DNA of 64,000 nucleotides from Bog-159 sp963738375 (lineage in GTDB: Bacteria > Acidobacteriota > Terriglobia > Bryobacterales > Bryobacteraceae): contig CAVTWL010000009.1 of the NCBI GenBank assembly GCA_963738375.1, forward strand, positions 1 to 64,000, written 5' to 3'. Below the pieces are notes generated by a model. The model was not told the origin of the DNA. It made no database searches and was given only the letters and a program-made list of their open reading frames with translations. A program made the position numbers and the translations under genes. Positions 22,788-32,442 of this stretch are shown piece after piece (the stretch's first letter is position 1; the number at the start of each line of letters is the position of its first letter).

Positions 22788-23261
22788 ATGCCAGACAAAA
22801 CCAATCCTCAAAAACAAGCTCCCGACGCCCGAGCACAACTCATCAACGACCTCAATCAGGATCTGGAACGCGAATATCAGGCGATTATTTCTTACGTCAC
22901 CTATTCGCAAGTCTTGAAGGGCGCGCCGTACATGAACATCGCGGCCGAACTGGAAAAGCACGCCCACGAAGAACTTGCGCACGCCTTGATTGTCGCCAAG
23001 CAAATCGATTATCTGGGCGGGATGCCCGCCGTCGTGCCGAAGCCTGTCAAGACATCGGAAAAAGCGGAGGACATGCTGCGCTTCGACCTGGACAACGAGA
23101 CCATAACGATCAAAAATTATCGTGAGCGCGTGAAGCAGTGCGAAACTCTGCAAGAGTATGCCATGGCGGAGCAGCTCCGGACCATCCTGGTAGACGAGCA
23201 GGATCACCAGATTGCGCTGGCTACCGCGCTAGGCATCGACGTGCCAAAGCCAATCGCCTAG
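22788..23261 (+). CDS. Ferritin-like diiron protein (bacterioferritin/Dps-like)
   Basis: The 157-residue four-helix protein has helix A with LNQDLEREYQAIISYVTYSQ, helix B with NIAAELEKHAHEELAHALIV (E-x-x-H ligands), helix C with NETITIKNYRERVKQCETLQ and helix D with AEQLRTILVDEQDHQIALAT (E-x-x-H). These are the carboxylate and histidine ligands of a ferritin-type diiron centre. It may store iron or detoxify peroxide. The start could also be the ATG at 22758. Its stop overlaps the tpiA stop on the other strand by three bases. Confidence 0.88.
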   Translation: MPDKTNPQKQAPDARAQLINDLNQDLEREYQAIISYVTYSQVLKGAPYMNIAAELEKHAHEELAHALIVAKQIDYLGGMPAVVPKPVKTSEKAEDMLRFDLDNETITIKNYRERVKQCETLQEYAMAEQLRTILVDEQDHQIALATALGIDVPKPIA

Positions 23262-24007
23262 AAGTTGACGATGCCGCCGAACGAGTTGGGGTCGAGGCTG
23301 GCCCCGCCGACCAGCACGCCGTCGATTTCCGGCTGCGCCATCAGGATGCGCACATTGTCCGGCTTCACGCTCCCGCCGTACAGAATGCGTACGGCATCGG
23401 CGGCGGCAGCGCCATAATGGCTGCGAACTTGGCCGCGCAGCACCCGGTGCGCATCGGCGGCGATTTCTGGGGTTGCCGTTTTGCCGGTGCCGATGGCCCA
23501 TACAGGCTCGTAGGCGATCACGATGCGGGCGAACTGCTCCGGGCTTAACAGCGCGATGCCGCCTCGAAACTGGAGCGAAAGTACGGCCTCGGTTTCGCCG
23601 GATTCGCGCTCCGCCAGGCGTTCACCCACGCAGACGATCGGAGTCAGGTCGGCCTCCAGCGCCGCCACCGTCCGCTGCAGGACAGTCTCGTTGGTCTCTT
23701 CAAAATACTGGCGGCGTTCGCTGTGCCCTACCAGCACATGCGAGCAGCCGGACGCTTTGATCATCGGTCCGGATACTTCGCCGGTGAATGCGCCTTCCTT
23801 GGCCCAGTAGAGATCCTGCGCGCCGATCGCGATGCGCGATCCATGGGTGGCGGCGACTGCCGCTGCGATGTCGAGATACGGCGGGCAGATGACGATTTCA
23901 CAATGCTCCGCCTTTTCAACCAAAGGCCGGAACTTGTCAAAAAAAGCAGTGGTTTCAGCGGGGTTCTTGTACATCTTCCAATTGCCCGCCATGATTGGCT
24001 TTCTCAT
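23258..24007 (-). CDS. tpiA: Triosephosphate isomerase
   Basis: TpiA interconverts dihydroxyacetone phosphate and glyceraldehyde 3-phosphate in glycolysis. The 249-residue protein has all catalytic features: N and K in MAGNWKMYKNP, H95-type histidine in VLVGHSERRQYF, the catalytic glutamate in VIAYEPVWAIGTGKTATPE (also the mobile loop), and the phosphate site YGGSVKPDN. The start overlaps the deoB stop by four bases (ATGA), so the two are translated together. Confidence 0.97.
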   Translation of the reverse strand: MRKPIMAGNWKMYKNPAETTAFFDKFRPLVEKAEHCEIVICPPYLDIAAAVAATHGSRIAIGAQDLYWAKEGAFTGEVSGPMIKASGCSHVLVGHSERRQYFEETNETVLQRTVAALEADLTPIVCVGERLAERESGETEAVLSLQFRGGIALLSPEQFARIVIAYEPVWAIGTGKTATPEIAADAHRVLRGQVRSHYGAAAADAVRILYGGSVKPDNVRILMAQPEIDGVLVGGASLDPNSFGGIVNF

Positions 24008-25167
24008 ATAATTTGCGGTAAGAAACTTACGCCTTTCGCGATGTTTGTGTCGAAGTTTTCAGCGACACTCTGTCCGATATCCGACAGTGACGCACGCAGC
24101 CCGAGGTTAACTCCCTGGCGGGCGCGCGGGCCGCTTACCAGCAGCGGCACATATTCGCGGCTGTGATCGGTCGAGGGCGTGGTCGGGTCGCAACCGTGGT
24201 CCGCCGTGAGGATGGCAAGATCGCTTTGCTGCTGCGCCGCGATAAATTCCGGCAGCCAGGCGTCGAACTCTTCGAGCGCCCTGGCGTATCCTTCCACATC
24301 GTTGCGGTGACCGTATTGCTGATCGAAATCCACCAGGTTTACGAAGATCAGTCCATCGCCAAACGAGCGCATGGCTTCGAGCGTATGAGCCATACCGTCG
24401 GCATTGCTCTTGGTTTTCGAATAGTCGCGGATTCCGCGGCCCAGGAACACGTCGAAGATTTTGCCGACGCTGTGTACTGCGACGCCTTGCGCGTCGAGCT
24501 TGTCGAGCAGCATGCCCGGCGGAGGCGGAACCGCGTAGTCTTTGCGATTCGCGGTGCGCTGGAACGAACCCGGCGTCCCGGCGAATGGACGAGCGATTAC
24601 CCGCCCCACTTCATAAGGCCCGCGCAGCAGATCCCGCGCGGTTTCGCAGATCTTGTACAACTCCCACAGCGGGATGACTTCTTCGTGCGCCGCTACCTGA
24701 AAAACGCTGTCCGCGGAGGTGTAGACGATCGGCGAACCGGTTCGCATGTGTTCAGCGCCCAATTCCTTGATGATTTCCGTTCCCGACGCGGCCTTGTTGC
24801 CCAGGGTTCTGCGCGCGATGCGCTGCTCGAATTCATCCATGATCTCGCGCGGGAAGCCATGCGGGTAGAGCGGAAAAGGTTCCGCGAGGTGGATGCCCGC
24901 CATTTCCCAATGACCGGTCGTCGTGTCTTTGCCGGGTGATGCCAAGGCGCAGCGTCCAAACGACGCGGCAGGTTCCGCGGCGGGCGGCAACCCTGCCAGC
25001 GGCTTGATGTTGCCAAGCCCCCAGCGGCAGAGGTTAGGGAGACGCAAGGGACGGCGCCGCGCTATGTTCCCGAGCGTGTCGCTGCCCGCGTCGCCGTAAG
25101 CGGCCGCGTCCGGCATCTCCCCGATGCCAACGCTGTCGAGCACGATCCAGATCACGCGGCGGAACAC
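24004..25167 (-). CDS. deoB: Phosphopentomutase
   Basis: DeoB moves the phosphate between C1 and C5 of ribose or deoxyribose and feeds nucleosides into central metabolism. The protein of about 387 residues has IWIVLDSVGIGEMPDA with a metal-binding Asp near the start, GSDTLGNIARRRPL, ALASPGKDTTTGHWEMAG with the phosphorylated threonine region, YTSADSVFQVAAHEEV, LVDFDQQYGHRND and TADHGCDPTTPSTDHSREYV. The GTG at 25167 is the likely start. An ATG-overlap joins it to tpiA, linking pentose salvage and glycolysis. Confidence 0.96.
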   Translation of the reverse strand: MFRRVIWIVLDSVGIGEMPDAAAYGDAGSDTLGNIARRRPLRLPNLCRWGLGNIKPLAGLPPAAEPAASFGRCALASPGKDTTTGHWEMAGIHLAEPFPLYPHGFPREIMDEFEQRIARRTLGNKAASGTEIIKELGAEHMRTGSPIVYTSADSVFQVAAHEEVIPLWELYKICETARDLLRGPYEVGRVIARPFAGTPGSFQRTANRKDYAVPPPPGMLLDKLDAQGVAVHSVGKIFDVFLGRGIRDYSKTKSNADGMAHTLEAMRSFGDGLIFVNLVDFDQQYGHRNDVEGYARALEEFDAWLPEFIAAQQQSDLAILTADHGCDPTTPSTDHSREYVPLLVSGPRARQGVNLGLRASLSDIGQSVAENFDTNIAKGVSFLPQII

Positions 25168-25317
25168 AACCTGAATGTAGCATCGTTCGCGGATTTTGCC
25201 AGATCGCCGGTGACTCACGGCACCAAAATATTTTCCCGTTTGTCTGCAATGGTTTGCACCCCTACTCCCCCGATTTTCGCCGCAGCCTCATGCTGCCATG
25301 GAATTGAGGATATCTTC

Positions 25318-25905
25318 ATGTCGGAACTGTCCCTGTCCGCAACGCGGCAAACCGTGATGGCCCTGATGGCCTCCGGGTCCACCGCGCGCGCCGCCGCCGC
25401 CGCCGCTGGCGTCCACCGCAACACCATCGCGAATTGGCTTTGTTCGTCCGATTTCCGCCAGGCCCTCGCCCGCGCCCGGTACGAAACCGCCGTCCACTTC
25501 CGCGAGCAGGCCGAATCGATCGCCCTCGACGCCTACGTTTTCATCCGCGCCCTCATCGCCGATCCCCAGGCGCCTGCCGCCATTCGTCTGAAAGCGGCCC
25601 TCGCTATGATCGACCGCGCGGCCGCTCCGCTCCCAGAGCCGCCCGCTGAAATTCCTGAAATCGTGCACAATATTGCACAATCGGAACCCGCCGCCGCGCC
25701 CGTTCGCGAGTCTCCCACTGAGATCCCCGAAATCGTGCACAAAATTGCACAATCGGCGCCCGCTACAATCGCTCCGGTCGGCCACGCCACCCCGAAAATA
25801 GGACGCAATGACCTCTGTCCCTGCGGCAGCGGAATGAAGTTCAAGCGCTGCTGCCTCGGTAAACCAGCTCCGCCCGCGCGAACGGCGTTGTCTGCAGCCG
25901 CCTAG
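25318..25905 (+). CDS. HTH and SEC-C zinc-motif protein of unknown function
   Basis: The ATG at 25318 follows GAGGA. The 195-residue protein has a homeodomain-like helix-turn-helix (residues 8-40: STARAAAAAAGVHRNTIANW) with a following helical region (YETAVHFREQAESIALDAYV). Two 24-residue repeats each contain EIPEIVHxIAQS. It ends in a SEC-C motif, GRNDLCPCGSGMKFKRCC, which binds zinc. The N-terminal part resembles phage small-terminase-like HTH domains. The codons of the repeats are nearly identical (25657-25684 and 25729-25756). It is immediately followed by an array of intergenic repeats (25906-26430), so a DNA-related role or a mobile origin is possible. Confidence 0.7.
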   Translation: MSELSLSATRQTVMALMASGSTARAAAAAAGVHRNTIANWLCSSDFRQALARARYETAVHFREQAESIALDAYVFIRALIADPQAPAAIRLKAALAMIDRAAAPLPEPPAEIPEIVHNIAQSEPAAAPVRESPTEIPEIVHKIAQSAPATIAPVGHATPKIGRNDLCPCGSGMKFKRCCLGKPAPPARTALSAAA

Positions 25906-26430
25906 CCCGTCCAAAATACCCAGCCCGGCAATCGCCGCGCTACAACTGCGCCTCCGCGTCCACTGAAACGGAAACTTGGCTTCGTTCGACAAAATTCCCC
26001 AAGCCGCGCAACCGCAGCCCCAGTCCAACCCATCAAATGCAACAAAATGCAACACGAAACGCCAATTCGCACCGGGGTGCGGGGCAGACCGGAATTTGGC
26101 TTCGTTCGTAAACGATGAAGCACCGTTTCGATCCAGGCAGTAGACGACCGTACAGTGTGTACAATCGACTTACAATCAGCATCTACCAGGCTGATCGGCG
26201 GGTAAGGATTTAGCGAGGAAAAGCGGGTGTTGCATCTCGTGACTGTCTCAAGAAAGGGCGCAGTCCACCCGGTCCCCATGCAACACAATGCAACAGGAAA
26301 CGCCGTTTTTTCATCCGATCTGTTGCAACCTCAGCCCCAAATTGGCTTCGTTCGCTCAAAACCCCCGCGCCGCGCATCGGCCAGAACTGCGCCCCCTCCA
26401 CGCTCACCGTTCCCTCAAGCAATGCTGATG
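25906..26430. repeat. Intergenic repeat block with TTGGCTTCGTTCG and ATGCAACA modules
   Basis: No gene is supported here. TTGGCTTCGTTCG occurs three times, near 25976, 26096 and 26342. A module ATGCAACA..ATGCAACA(C/G)(A/G)GAAACGCC occurs twice, near 26036 and 26278. In each case it precedes a TTGGCTTCGTTCG copy, about 40 bases downstream in the first and 40-45 in the second. Segments resembling AACTGCGCC..CC precede or follow them. The units are imperfect and GC-rich with poly-T/A edges. I cannot assign a known repeat family. Confidence 0.6.
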
Positions 26431-26431
26431 A

Positions 26432-28138
26432 TCACTTTTTTCCCGGACCCGTCTTAGCCACGATACCGGCCGTTTCGTCGATGGTCAGGAACTGGTTCGC
26501 CGGCACGCTGCCCAGTTTCTGCTTCACGCCGCTGGGCCACTCGATTTCGATGGATTGAACGGAAGGATCGCGGCCCAATCCAAAAGTGAGCGCCAGATCG
26601 CTTTGCGAGCAGTAACTCGATCCGCTGCGAACCATATTCCACTGCTTGCCGGAGTTGCTGGTTACTCGCACTACCGCGCCGATCCCGTCGCGATTTGATT
26701 TGCGCCCCGCCAGACGCACCGTGACCCAGTTGTTGCGGTTGCCTCCGTCGTTGCGGAACAGGTAGGCCGGCCCGTCGTTGGTGGTCACAACGATATCCAG
26801 GTCGCCATCGCGGTCGTAATCCGCGAAGGCCGCGCCGCGCGCCACCACTGCGCGGTTGAATGCCGCGCCCATGCGCTCGGTGACGTTTTCAAATTGCCGC
26901 TTGCCGAGATTCCGAAACAGCAGCGGCGGCTCCTTATATTGAACCTTGGGCTGGACGCGCCCGATCTGTTCTTCGATATGGCCGTTGGCGGCATAAATAT
27001 CCGGGTAGCCATCCAGATCGTAATCGAAGAAGAACGCGCCAAAGGTCAGGGAGAGCAGACTGTTGCGGCCTACGGCGGAGGAGGGTGCTTCGTCCACGAA
27101 CAGGCCGGTGCCTTCATTGTGGTACAGGCCCAGCATCTGATTCGAGAAGTTGCCCACCAGCAGATGCGGACGGCCGGAGCGGTCGTAATCGGCGGCATCC
27201 ACGCCCATGGCGCCGCGCGCCACGCCGTCTTCGCCGAAGGCCACCCCGGCGGCCACGCCCTCTTCGGTGAAGGTTCCGTTCTTATTGTTGCGGTACAGCT
27301 TATTCGGCTGCGTGTCGTTGGAAATAAAGAGGTCGGGCCAGCCGTCGCCGTTATAGTCAAGCACGGTAACTCCCAGCGACTTACTGGTTGGATCGCCCAC
27401 TCCCGCCTTCCGGCTTACATCTTCGAACTTGCCATTGCCCAGGTTGTGAAAGAGCTTCGAGGCAACTCCCTTGTAGGTTTCCGGCGTGCAATAGGATTTG
27501 GTCACTCCGTCGAGTGAGCACCGAATGTCGCCCTTCGCGCTCCACTGCACGTAGTTGGCGACGAAAAGATCCAGTTTGCCGTCGCGGTCGTAATCGACCC
27601 AGGCGGCGCTGGCCCCGAAGTTAGCGTTGGCGATTCCGGAGGCTTTGGTCACGTCCCGGAATTTGCCGTGGCCTTCGTTGTGGAACAGGCGGTCGCCTTC
27701 GATGGCGGTAATGTAGACGTCGTCCCGGCCGTCGTTGTCGTAATCGCCCACGGCCACGCCGATGCCGTACATCTCGACATCGAGTCCGCTGCCCGCGGTG
27801 ATGTTGGTGAAGGTGCCGTCGTGATTGTTGTGGTATAGCGCCGGCAAGGATTTTCGGCCGCGGGGTTCCCAGTCTTTGCTGTTAATGAACAGCACATCGG
27901 GCCAGCCGTCGCCGTCCACGTCGATCCAGGCTACACCCGAGCCGACCGTTTCCGGTAGATATTTCTTGCCGGCGCGGCCGCTATTGTGTACGAATTTGAT
28001 GCCGGCTTGCGCAGTCGTATCGGTGAAAGTCACCGATGGGGCGGGAGGACTGCCTGATCCTGCAATGGCTGCCATGCAGGCTATCATACCGACAGCGATT
28101 CGATACCATTTTTGAGTCAAGACGAACAGCAATTTCAT
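26432..28138 (-). CDS. CRTAC1-family secreted beta-propeller protein (VCBS repeats plus ASPIC/UnbV)
   Basis: A signal peptide (IAVGMIACMAAIAGSGSPPA) is followed by about seven VCBS/FG-GAP repeats, each with an acidic loop such as DVDGDGWPDVLFI, DYDNDGRDDVYIT, DYDRDGKLDLFVA and DYDLDGYPDIYAA that bind calcium. The C-terminus is an ASPIC/UnbV domain: RDGIGAVVRVTSNSGKQWN and SIEIEWPSGVKQKLGSVPAN. Such proteins form beta-propellers with adhesive or calcium-binding roles and are abundant in acidobacteria and planctomycetes. I use the ATG at 28138 because it begins the signal peptide and has GGGG upstream. Confidence 0.9.
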   Translation of the reverse strand: MKLLFVLTQKWYRIAVGMIACMAAIAGSGSPPAPSVTFTDTTAQAGIKFVHNSGRAGKKYLPETVGSGVAWIDVDGDGWPDVLFINSKDWEPRGRKSLPALYHNNHDGTFTNITAGSGLDVEMYGIGVAVGDYDNDGRDDVYITAIEGDRLFHNEGHGKFRDVTKASGIANANFGASAAWVDYDRDGKLDLFVANYVQWSAKGDIRCSLDGVTKSYCTPETYKGVASKLFHNLGNGKFEDVSRKAGVGDPTSKSLGVTVLDYNGDGWPDLFISNDTQPNKLYRNNKNGTFTEEGVAAGVAFGEDGVARGAMGVDAADYDRSGRPHLLVGNFSNQMLGLYHNEGTGLFVDEAPSSAVGRNSLLSLTFGAFFFDYDLDGYPDIYAANGHIEEQIGRVQPKVQYKEPPLLFRNLGKRQFENVTERMGAAFNRAVVARGAAFADYDRDGDLDIVVTTNDGPAYLFRNDGGNRNNWVTVRLAGRKSNRDGIGAVVRVTSNSGKQWNMVRSGSSYCSQSDLALTFGLGRDPSVQSIEIEWPSGVKQKLGSVPANQFLTIDETAGIVAKTGPGKK

Positions 28139-28282
28139 ATCAACCCCGAAGCGATGGCTGTAGGATAGCATTCACAGCGCGGCGACGTTGCTAGCATGTT
28201 TCCACTAATAGATATCCACTATGTAGGGCCGGATTGAGGATGCTGTCATCTGGAATTGGGTGCGTCTAGTGGATCTTAATTA

Positions 28283-28312
28283 TTGACGCGGCCTGTTCTC
28301 CGCCGCTACACT
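28283..28312 (+). promoter_or_regulatory. Sigma-70-like promoter for the porin gene
   Basis: TTGACG (28283-28288) and TACACT (28307-28312) match -35 and -10 hexamers with an 18-base spacer. The start of transcription would be near 28319, about 25 bases before the ATG at 28343, with GGGAG as ribosome binding site. It lies in the divergent region with the CRTAC1 gene. Confidence 0.5.
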
Positions 28313-28342
28313 CGCTCATTGCTTGCTAGGGAGTTTGTATCC

Positions 28343-29785
28343 ATGCGTTTTCTCACTTACATCGCCGCCGCTCTAGTTCTCTCTACTCACTTGCTCGCTC
28401 AGTCCGACGCGGACCCTCTCCACATCGGCTCTGTCAATGTCACTGGTTCCGTTCATGAGCGTTACGAAGACTGGAACTTCTTTCCGTCGAAGGGAGAGAG
28501 TAACTACGGATATTCGGGCTCGTTGCTGCGTCTGATGTTCAGCCAGAACGAGCAGACCTACGACTGGAGCGTCGAACTGGCTGCGCCCATCCTTCTTGGT
28601 ATTCCGAATCATGCGGTACTGCCTGCGCCGCAAGGCCAACTCGGTTTGGGCGCCAATTATTATGCGGCCAACCATAACGACCGGAATGCTGCCAGCGTTT
28701 TCGTGAAACAGGCTTATTTCCGGGTAAAACGGGAGCACTTCAACGTCAGGGCCGGCCGTTTCGAGTTTACCGACGGCGGCGAAGTGACGCCGAAGGACGA
28801 GACACTCGCCATTATCAAACGCGATGGCATCTCGCAGCGGTTGATCGGGACGTTTGGATTTTCGGATGTGCAGCGCAGCTTCGATGGCGGTCAATTCAAC
28901 TACCGCAAGGGCGACTGGAATTTTACAGCCTTCAGCGCCATTCCCGACCGCGGTGTTTTCCAGGTGGACGGCTGGGGATGGGTGAAGACGCCGGTCACCT
29001 ACGCGGCACTAACGAAGCAGATGAGTTTTGGCGACAGCAAAGCCGAGTGGCGCGTATTCGGCATTTTCTACAGCGACGATCGCGGCGTTCTGAAGACGGA
29101 TAATCGCTCGGCCGCGGTACGGGCCAAAGATCCTACAGGCATCGACATTGGCACTTACGGCGGCAATTACATCCAGGCGATTCCGAGTGCCGCGGGCACC
29201 TTCGATCTTCTGGGATGGGGCGTGCTGCAGAGCGGCAAATGGGGGGACCAGAGCCAGAGGTCCGGGGCGGGAACCGTGGAAGCCGGCTATCAGCCCAAGA
29301 TTATTCAGGCGATCCGGCCTTGGCTGCGCGCAGGCTATTTTTACTCCTCGGGCGATGGCAATGCGAATGACAATGTTCACGGAACCTTCTTCGCCATCCT
29401 GCCGACACCCCGCGTTTATGCGCGTTTCCCACTGTTCAACGAGATGAACAATCGAGACGGGTTTGGGGAACTGATGCTCCGGCCGGGCAAGAAACTGGTC
29501 ATGCGCACGGATGTTCACGCTCTGTCGCTCGCCAGCAGTCACGATCTGTGGTATTCGGGCGGCGGCGCCTTTCAGCCCTGGACGTTTGGATTTAACGGCC
29601 GCCCGTCGAATGGTGGAACCAGCCTGGGAACGCTTTACGATATCAGCGCCGATTACCAGGTGATTCGCTCTTTGGGCTTAGGCGCTTATTTTGGCTACCT
29701 GCGCGGCGGCGATGTGGTGGCGCGTATTTTCCCTGGAAACAGCAACGCGAAACTTAGCTTCCTGGAGGCCAATTACCGTTTCTGA
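28343..29785 (+). CDS. Outer-membrane beta-barrel porin
   Basis: The 480-residue protein begins with a signal peptide (MRFLTYIAAALVLSTHLLAQ) and is made of alternating hydrophobic/polar strands rich in aromatics (GESNYGYSGSLLRLMFSQNE, VFVKQAYFRVKREHFNVRAG). It ends in phenylalanine (EANYRF), the sorting signal recognised by the BAM complex. It resembles alginate-export type porins, but the substrate cannot be determined. Start choice is supported by GGGAG and by the signal peptide; an upstream in-frame start at 28283 lies inside the promoter. Confidence 0.85.
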   Translation: MRFLTYIAAALVLSTHLLAQSDADPLHIGSVNVTGSVHERYEDWNFFPSKGESNYGYSGSLLRLMFSQNEQTYDWSVELAAPILLGIPNHAVLPAPQGQLGLGANYYAANHNDRNAASVFVKQAYFRVKREHFNVRAGRFEFTDGGEVTPKDETLAIIKRDGISQRLIGTFGFSDVQRSFDGGQFNYRKGDWNFTAFSAIPDRGVFQVDGWGWVKTPVTYAALTKQMSFGDSKAEWRVFGIFYSDDRGVLKTDNRSAAVRAKDPTGIDIGTYGGNYIQAIPSAAGTFDLLGWGVLQSGKWGDQSQRSGAGTVEAGYQPKIIQAIRPWLRAGYFYSSGDGNANDNVHGTFFAILPTPRVYARFPLFNEMNNRDGFGELMLRPGKKLVMRTDVHALSLASSHDLWYSGGGAFQPWTFGFNGRPSNGGTSLGTLYDISADYQVIRSLGLGAYFGYLRGGDVVARIFPGNSNAKLSFLEANYRF

Positions 29786-30222
29786 ACTTTGACGTGTGGC
29801 TGCGGCGCCACCACGATTTCAGAGACAGATTGCAGCGCGAGTCCGGTCTCCGTTTTCCGCTCGGGCATAGCGCGATGGAATAATCCGGTGACGGTGGCGA
29901 GCACCACCGGGTTCTTTTTGACGTCTTTCAGCAGTTTCTGAAACGCCCTGCTCTTTACCAGCCGCGCAAAATCGGCGTCGTCCGGCATAAAGAATTTCAC
30001 TGCGCCGTTGCAGCTTTCGTCGGCCAGGCCGGCCGGCAGGTCTTGCACGCCGGAATCCACCAAGCCCCGAAGCTGCACCACTTTGCCGTCGAATGCTTCG
30101 GGATGTTTGGCGATCTCGCAAACCGTGGTCTTCACCGGCTCGCTGGCAGGATGATCGGCAAAGGCGAAGAGAGGGCGTAAAGCGAGCGATAGAGCCAACA
30201 TCGATAGAAGCGGGGCCGCCAC
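29773..30222 (-). CDS. Secreted protein of unknown function
   Basis: The 149-residue protein has a signal peptide (LLSMLALSLALRPLFAFA) followed by TTVCEIAKHPEAFDGKVVQL and RGLVDSGVQDLPAGLADES, which looks like an OB-type fold found in small periplasmic proteins. Its end overlaps the porin stop by 13 bases, facing it. No catalytic residues are apparent. Confidence 0.6.
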   Translation of the reverse strand: MAAPLLSMLALSLALRPLFAFADHPASEPVKTTVCEIAKHPEAFDGKVVQLRGLVDSGVQDLPAGLADESCNGAVKFFMPDDADFARLVKSRAFQKLLKDVKKNPVVLATVTGLFHRAMPERKTETGLALQSVSEIVVAPQPHVKVQKR

Positions 30223-30291
30223 TTCTTAATTATCGCAGCGAAATACGTGTAACCTTTGGGTTTGAGGTAACATCAAATCAGATATCAAGAT

Positions 30292-30729
30292 ATGAAATTG
30301 CTTCCCTTAGTGCTTTTTGCGTCATCCGTATTGCTGCCCGGAGCGCCTAACGCAACGAAAACCGAATATCCCGCAACCTACGCCGGTGGGACCGTAGCGC
30401 TGAACCATCAAAAGATTCACGCCACTTTGGCGCAGAATGAAGTGGTCTTCATGCAAAGCGGCCGCCGCATCTCCGTACCGCTCAAGAATATTACTGAAAT
30501 TTCATGTGGCACCGAACTGCGGCCCCGCATGGGCGCTACGGTTTTGGGTGAGAGCGAAACGTACTATGTTGGCGTGTCGTGGACGGGCGCGCAATCCACC
30601 CCTGCTCAGGTCGTACTGAAAATGAGCCGGTCCCAGTATCGCGGTTTTCTGGCTGCCCTCGAACGATCGACGGGCATCAAAGCCGTGGATACCAACCAAG
30701 TGCCGACTGTCGTTCGCTACCGCGTCTGA
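30292..30729 (+). CDS. Secreted protein of unknown function
   Basis: The 145-residue protein has an N-terminal signal (KLLPLVLFASSVLLPGAPNA) and then a beta-rich body (PATYAGGTVALNHQKIHATL, then EVVFMQSGRRISVPLKNITE). A bacterial PH-like fold is possible. I recognise no family. It stands alone between a minus-strand gene and nadE. Confidence 0.6.
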   Translation: MKLLPLVLFASSVLLPGAPNATKTEYPATYAGGTVALNHQKIHATLAQNEVVFMQSGRRISVPLKNITEISCGTELRPRMGATVLGESETYYVGVSWTGAQSTPAQVVLKMSRSQYRGFLAALERSTGIKAVDTNQVPTVVRYRV

Positions 30730-30783
30730 CAGATTCCCAGATGGGCACGCAATCGACATCATCGGGGATAATGTTGGCATACG

Positions 30784-32440
30784 ATGAAAATTGCGTTGGG
30801 GCAGATCAATACCACCGTAGGCGATCTCGCGGGAAATGTGGACCGGATGATCGCGGTGTCGCGCCAGGCCGCCGCCGCCGGAGCGGAATGGGTGGTGTTT
30901 CCCGAACTTTCGGTAACCGGATACCCCCCCCGCGATCTAGTGGAGAAACCGGCCTTCGTGGAACGCTCCGTCGAACAATTGGAGCGCCTGGCATCTGAGA
31001 CGGCCACCCTCCCTCTGGGCATCGTCGCCGGCTATGTAGGACCTTCTCAATCTTCGACCGGCAAACGCGCTACCAATAGCGCAGCCGTTCTTTCAAAGGG
31101 CCGCATTTTGTTCCGCCAGACCAAAATGCTGCTGCCGACCTACGACGTCTTCGACGAGGCGCGTTACTTTCGTGCCCGCGGAGGCCAGCAAGTCTCTGAT
31201 TGCTCGACCACCGCAAGATCGCGCTCACGATCTGCGAAGACGCCTGGAACGATAAGCAATTCTGGGAGCGTCGGCTTTACCGCCGCGATCCGGTGGAGGA
31301 GTTGGCGCATGCCGGCGCGGAGATCCTGATCAGCATCAACGCTTCGCCGTACAACATGGGCAAGCGCGCGCAGCGGCGGGAGATCTTCGCTGCGACGGCC
31401 CGCCGCCACGGCATTCCGGTGGTGTATGTGAACCAGGTGGGCGGCAACGATCAACTGGTCTTCGACGGCAGCAGTTTCGCGATGGATGCCGCAGGGCGAC
31501 GTGATCGCGTCGGCCGCTCGTTCGCAGAGGATCTGGTGCTGGTCGATACCGAGGAGCTGACGGGCGATCGGCACGAGAACCTGCCGGACGAGTGCGAGGC
31601 GGTATACCAGGCGCTGGTGCTGGGAACGCGCGACTACATCCGCAAGTGCGGGTTTTCGCGGGTGCTGATCGGACTCAGCGGCGGCATCGATTCGTCGCTC
31701 ACGGCGGCGATCGCGGTGGATGCGGTGGGGCGCTGAGAACGTCACCGGCGTGGGCATGCCGGGGCCGTTTTCGTCGGAACACAGCGTCGCTGATGCGCGG
31801 GACATGGCGCAGAACCTGGGCATTCGCTTTGAACATCACTCCCATCGCGCCGATGTACGATGAATTCCTGCGCGCGCTCGGACCCGTTGTTCGCCGGAGC
31901 GCGGCGCGATGTCACCGAGGAGAATCTGCAAGTCGCGGCTGCGCGGCGTCACGCTGATGGCGCTCTCGAACAAATGGGGCGCGCTGGTGCTGACCACCGG
32001 CAACAAGAGCGAACTGGCGGTGGGTTACTGCACGTTGTATGGCGATATGTGCGGCGGGCTGGCGGTGATCAGCGACGTGCCGAAGACGCTGGTCTACGAG
32101 CTTTCGCGCGTGGCCAACCGCAGACATCCGGGCGCCATTCCGGAAAGCGTTTTCGCGAAACCGCCTTCGGCGGAGTTGCGGCCGGATCAGAAGGACAGCG
32201 ATTCGCTGCCGCCCTATGACGTTCTCGACCGCATTCTGCGCGCGTATGTAGAAGAAGACCAGGCGCCGCGCCAGATTTCCGAAGAGCTGCAACTGCCGCT
32301 CGCGACTGGTCGCCGACATCGTCAACAAGGTGGATCGCAACGAATACAAACGGCAGCAGGCGGCGCCAGGCTTGAAGGTGACCACGAAGGCGTTCGGCAT
32401 CGGCCGGCGCTTTCCTATCGCGCAGCGCTTCGCGGAGTAG
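30784..32440 (+). CDS. nadE: Glutamine-dependent NAD+ synthase (frameshifted)
   Basis: NadE amidates nicotinic acid adenine dinucleotide to NAD+. The N-terminal glutaminase domain of the nitrilase fold has E in VVFPELSVTGYPPRDLV, K in RQTKMLLPTYDVFDEARYF and C in LTICEDAWND, the E-K-C triad. The synthase half has the ATP loop LIGLSGGIDSSLTAA and then LVLTTGNKSELAVGYCTLYG and DVPKTLVYELSRVAN. About 552 codons in total fits the two-domain class. Several single-base shifts (near 31195, 31495, 31735, 31880 and 32310) are confined to the second half; the first 400 bases are intact. Confidence 0.93.
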
Positions 32441-32442
32441 GC

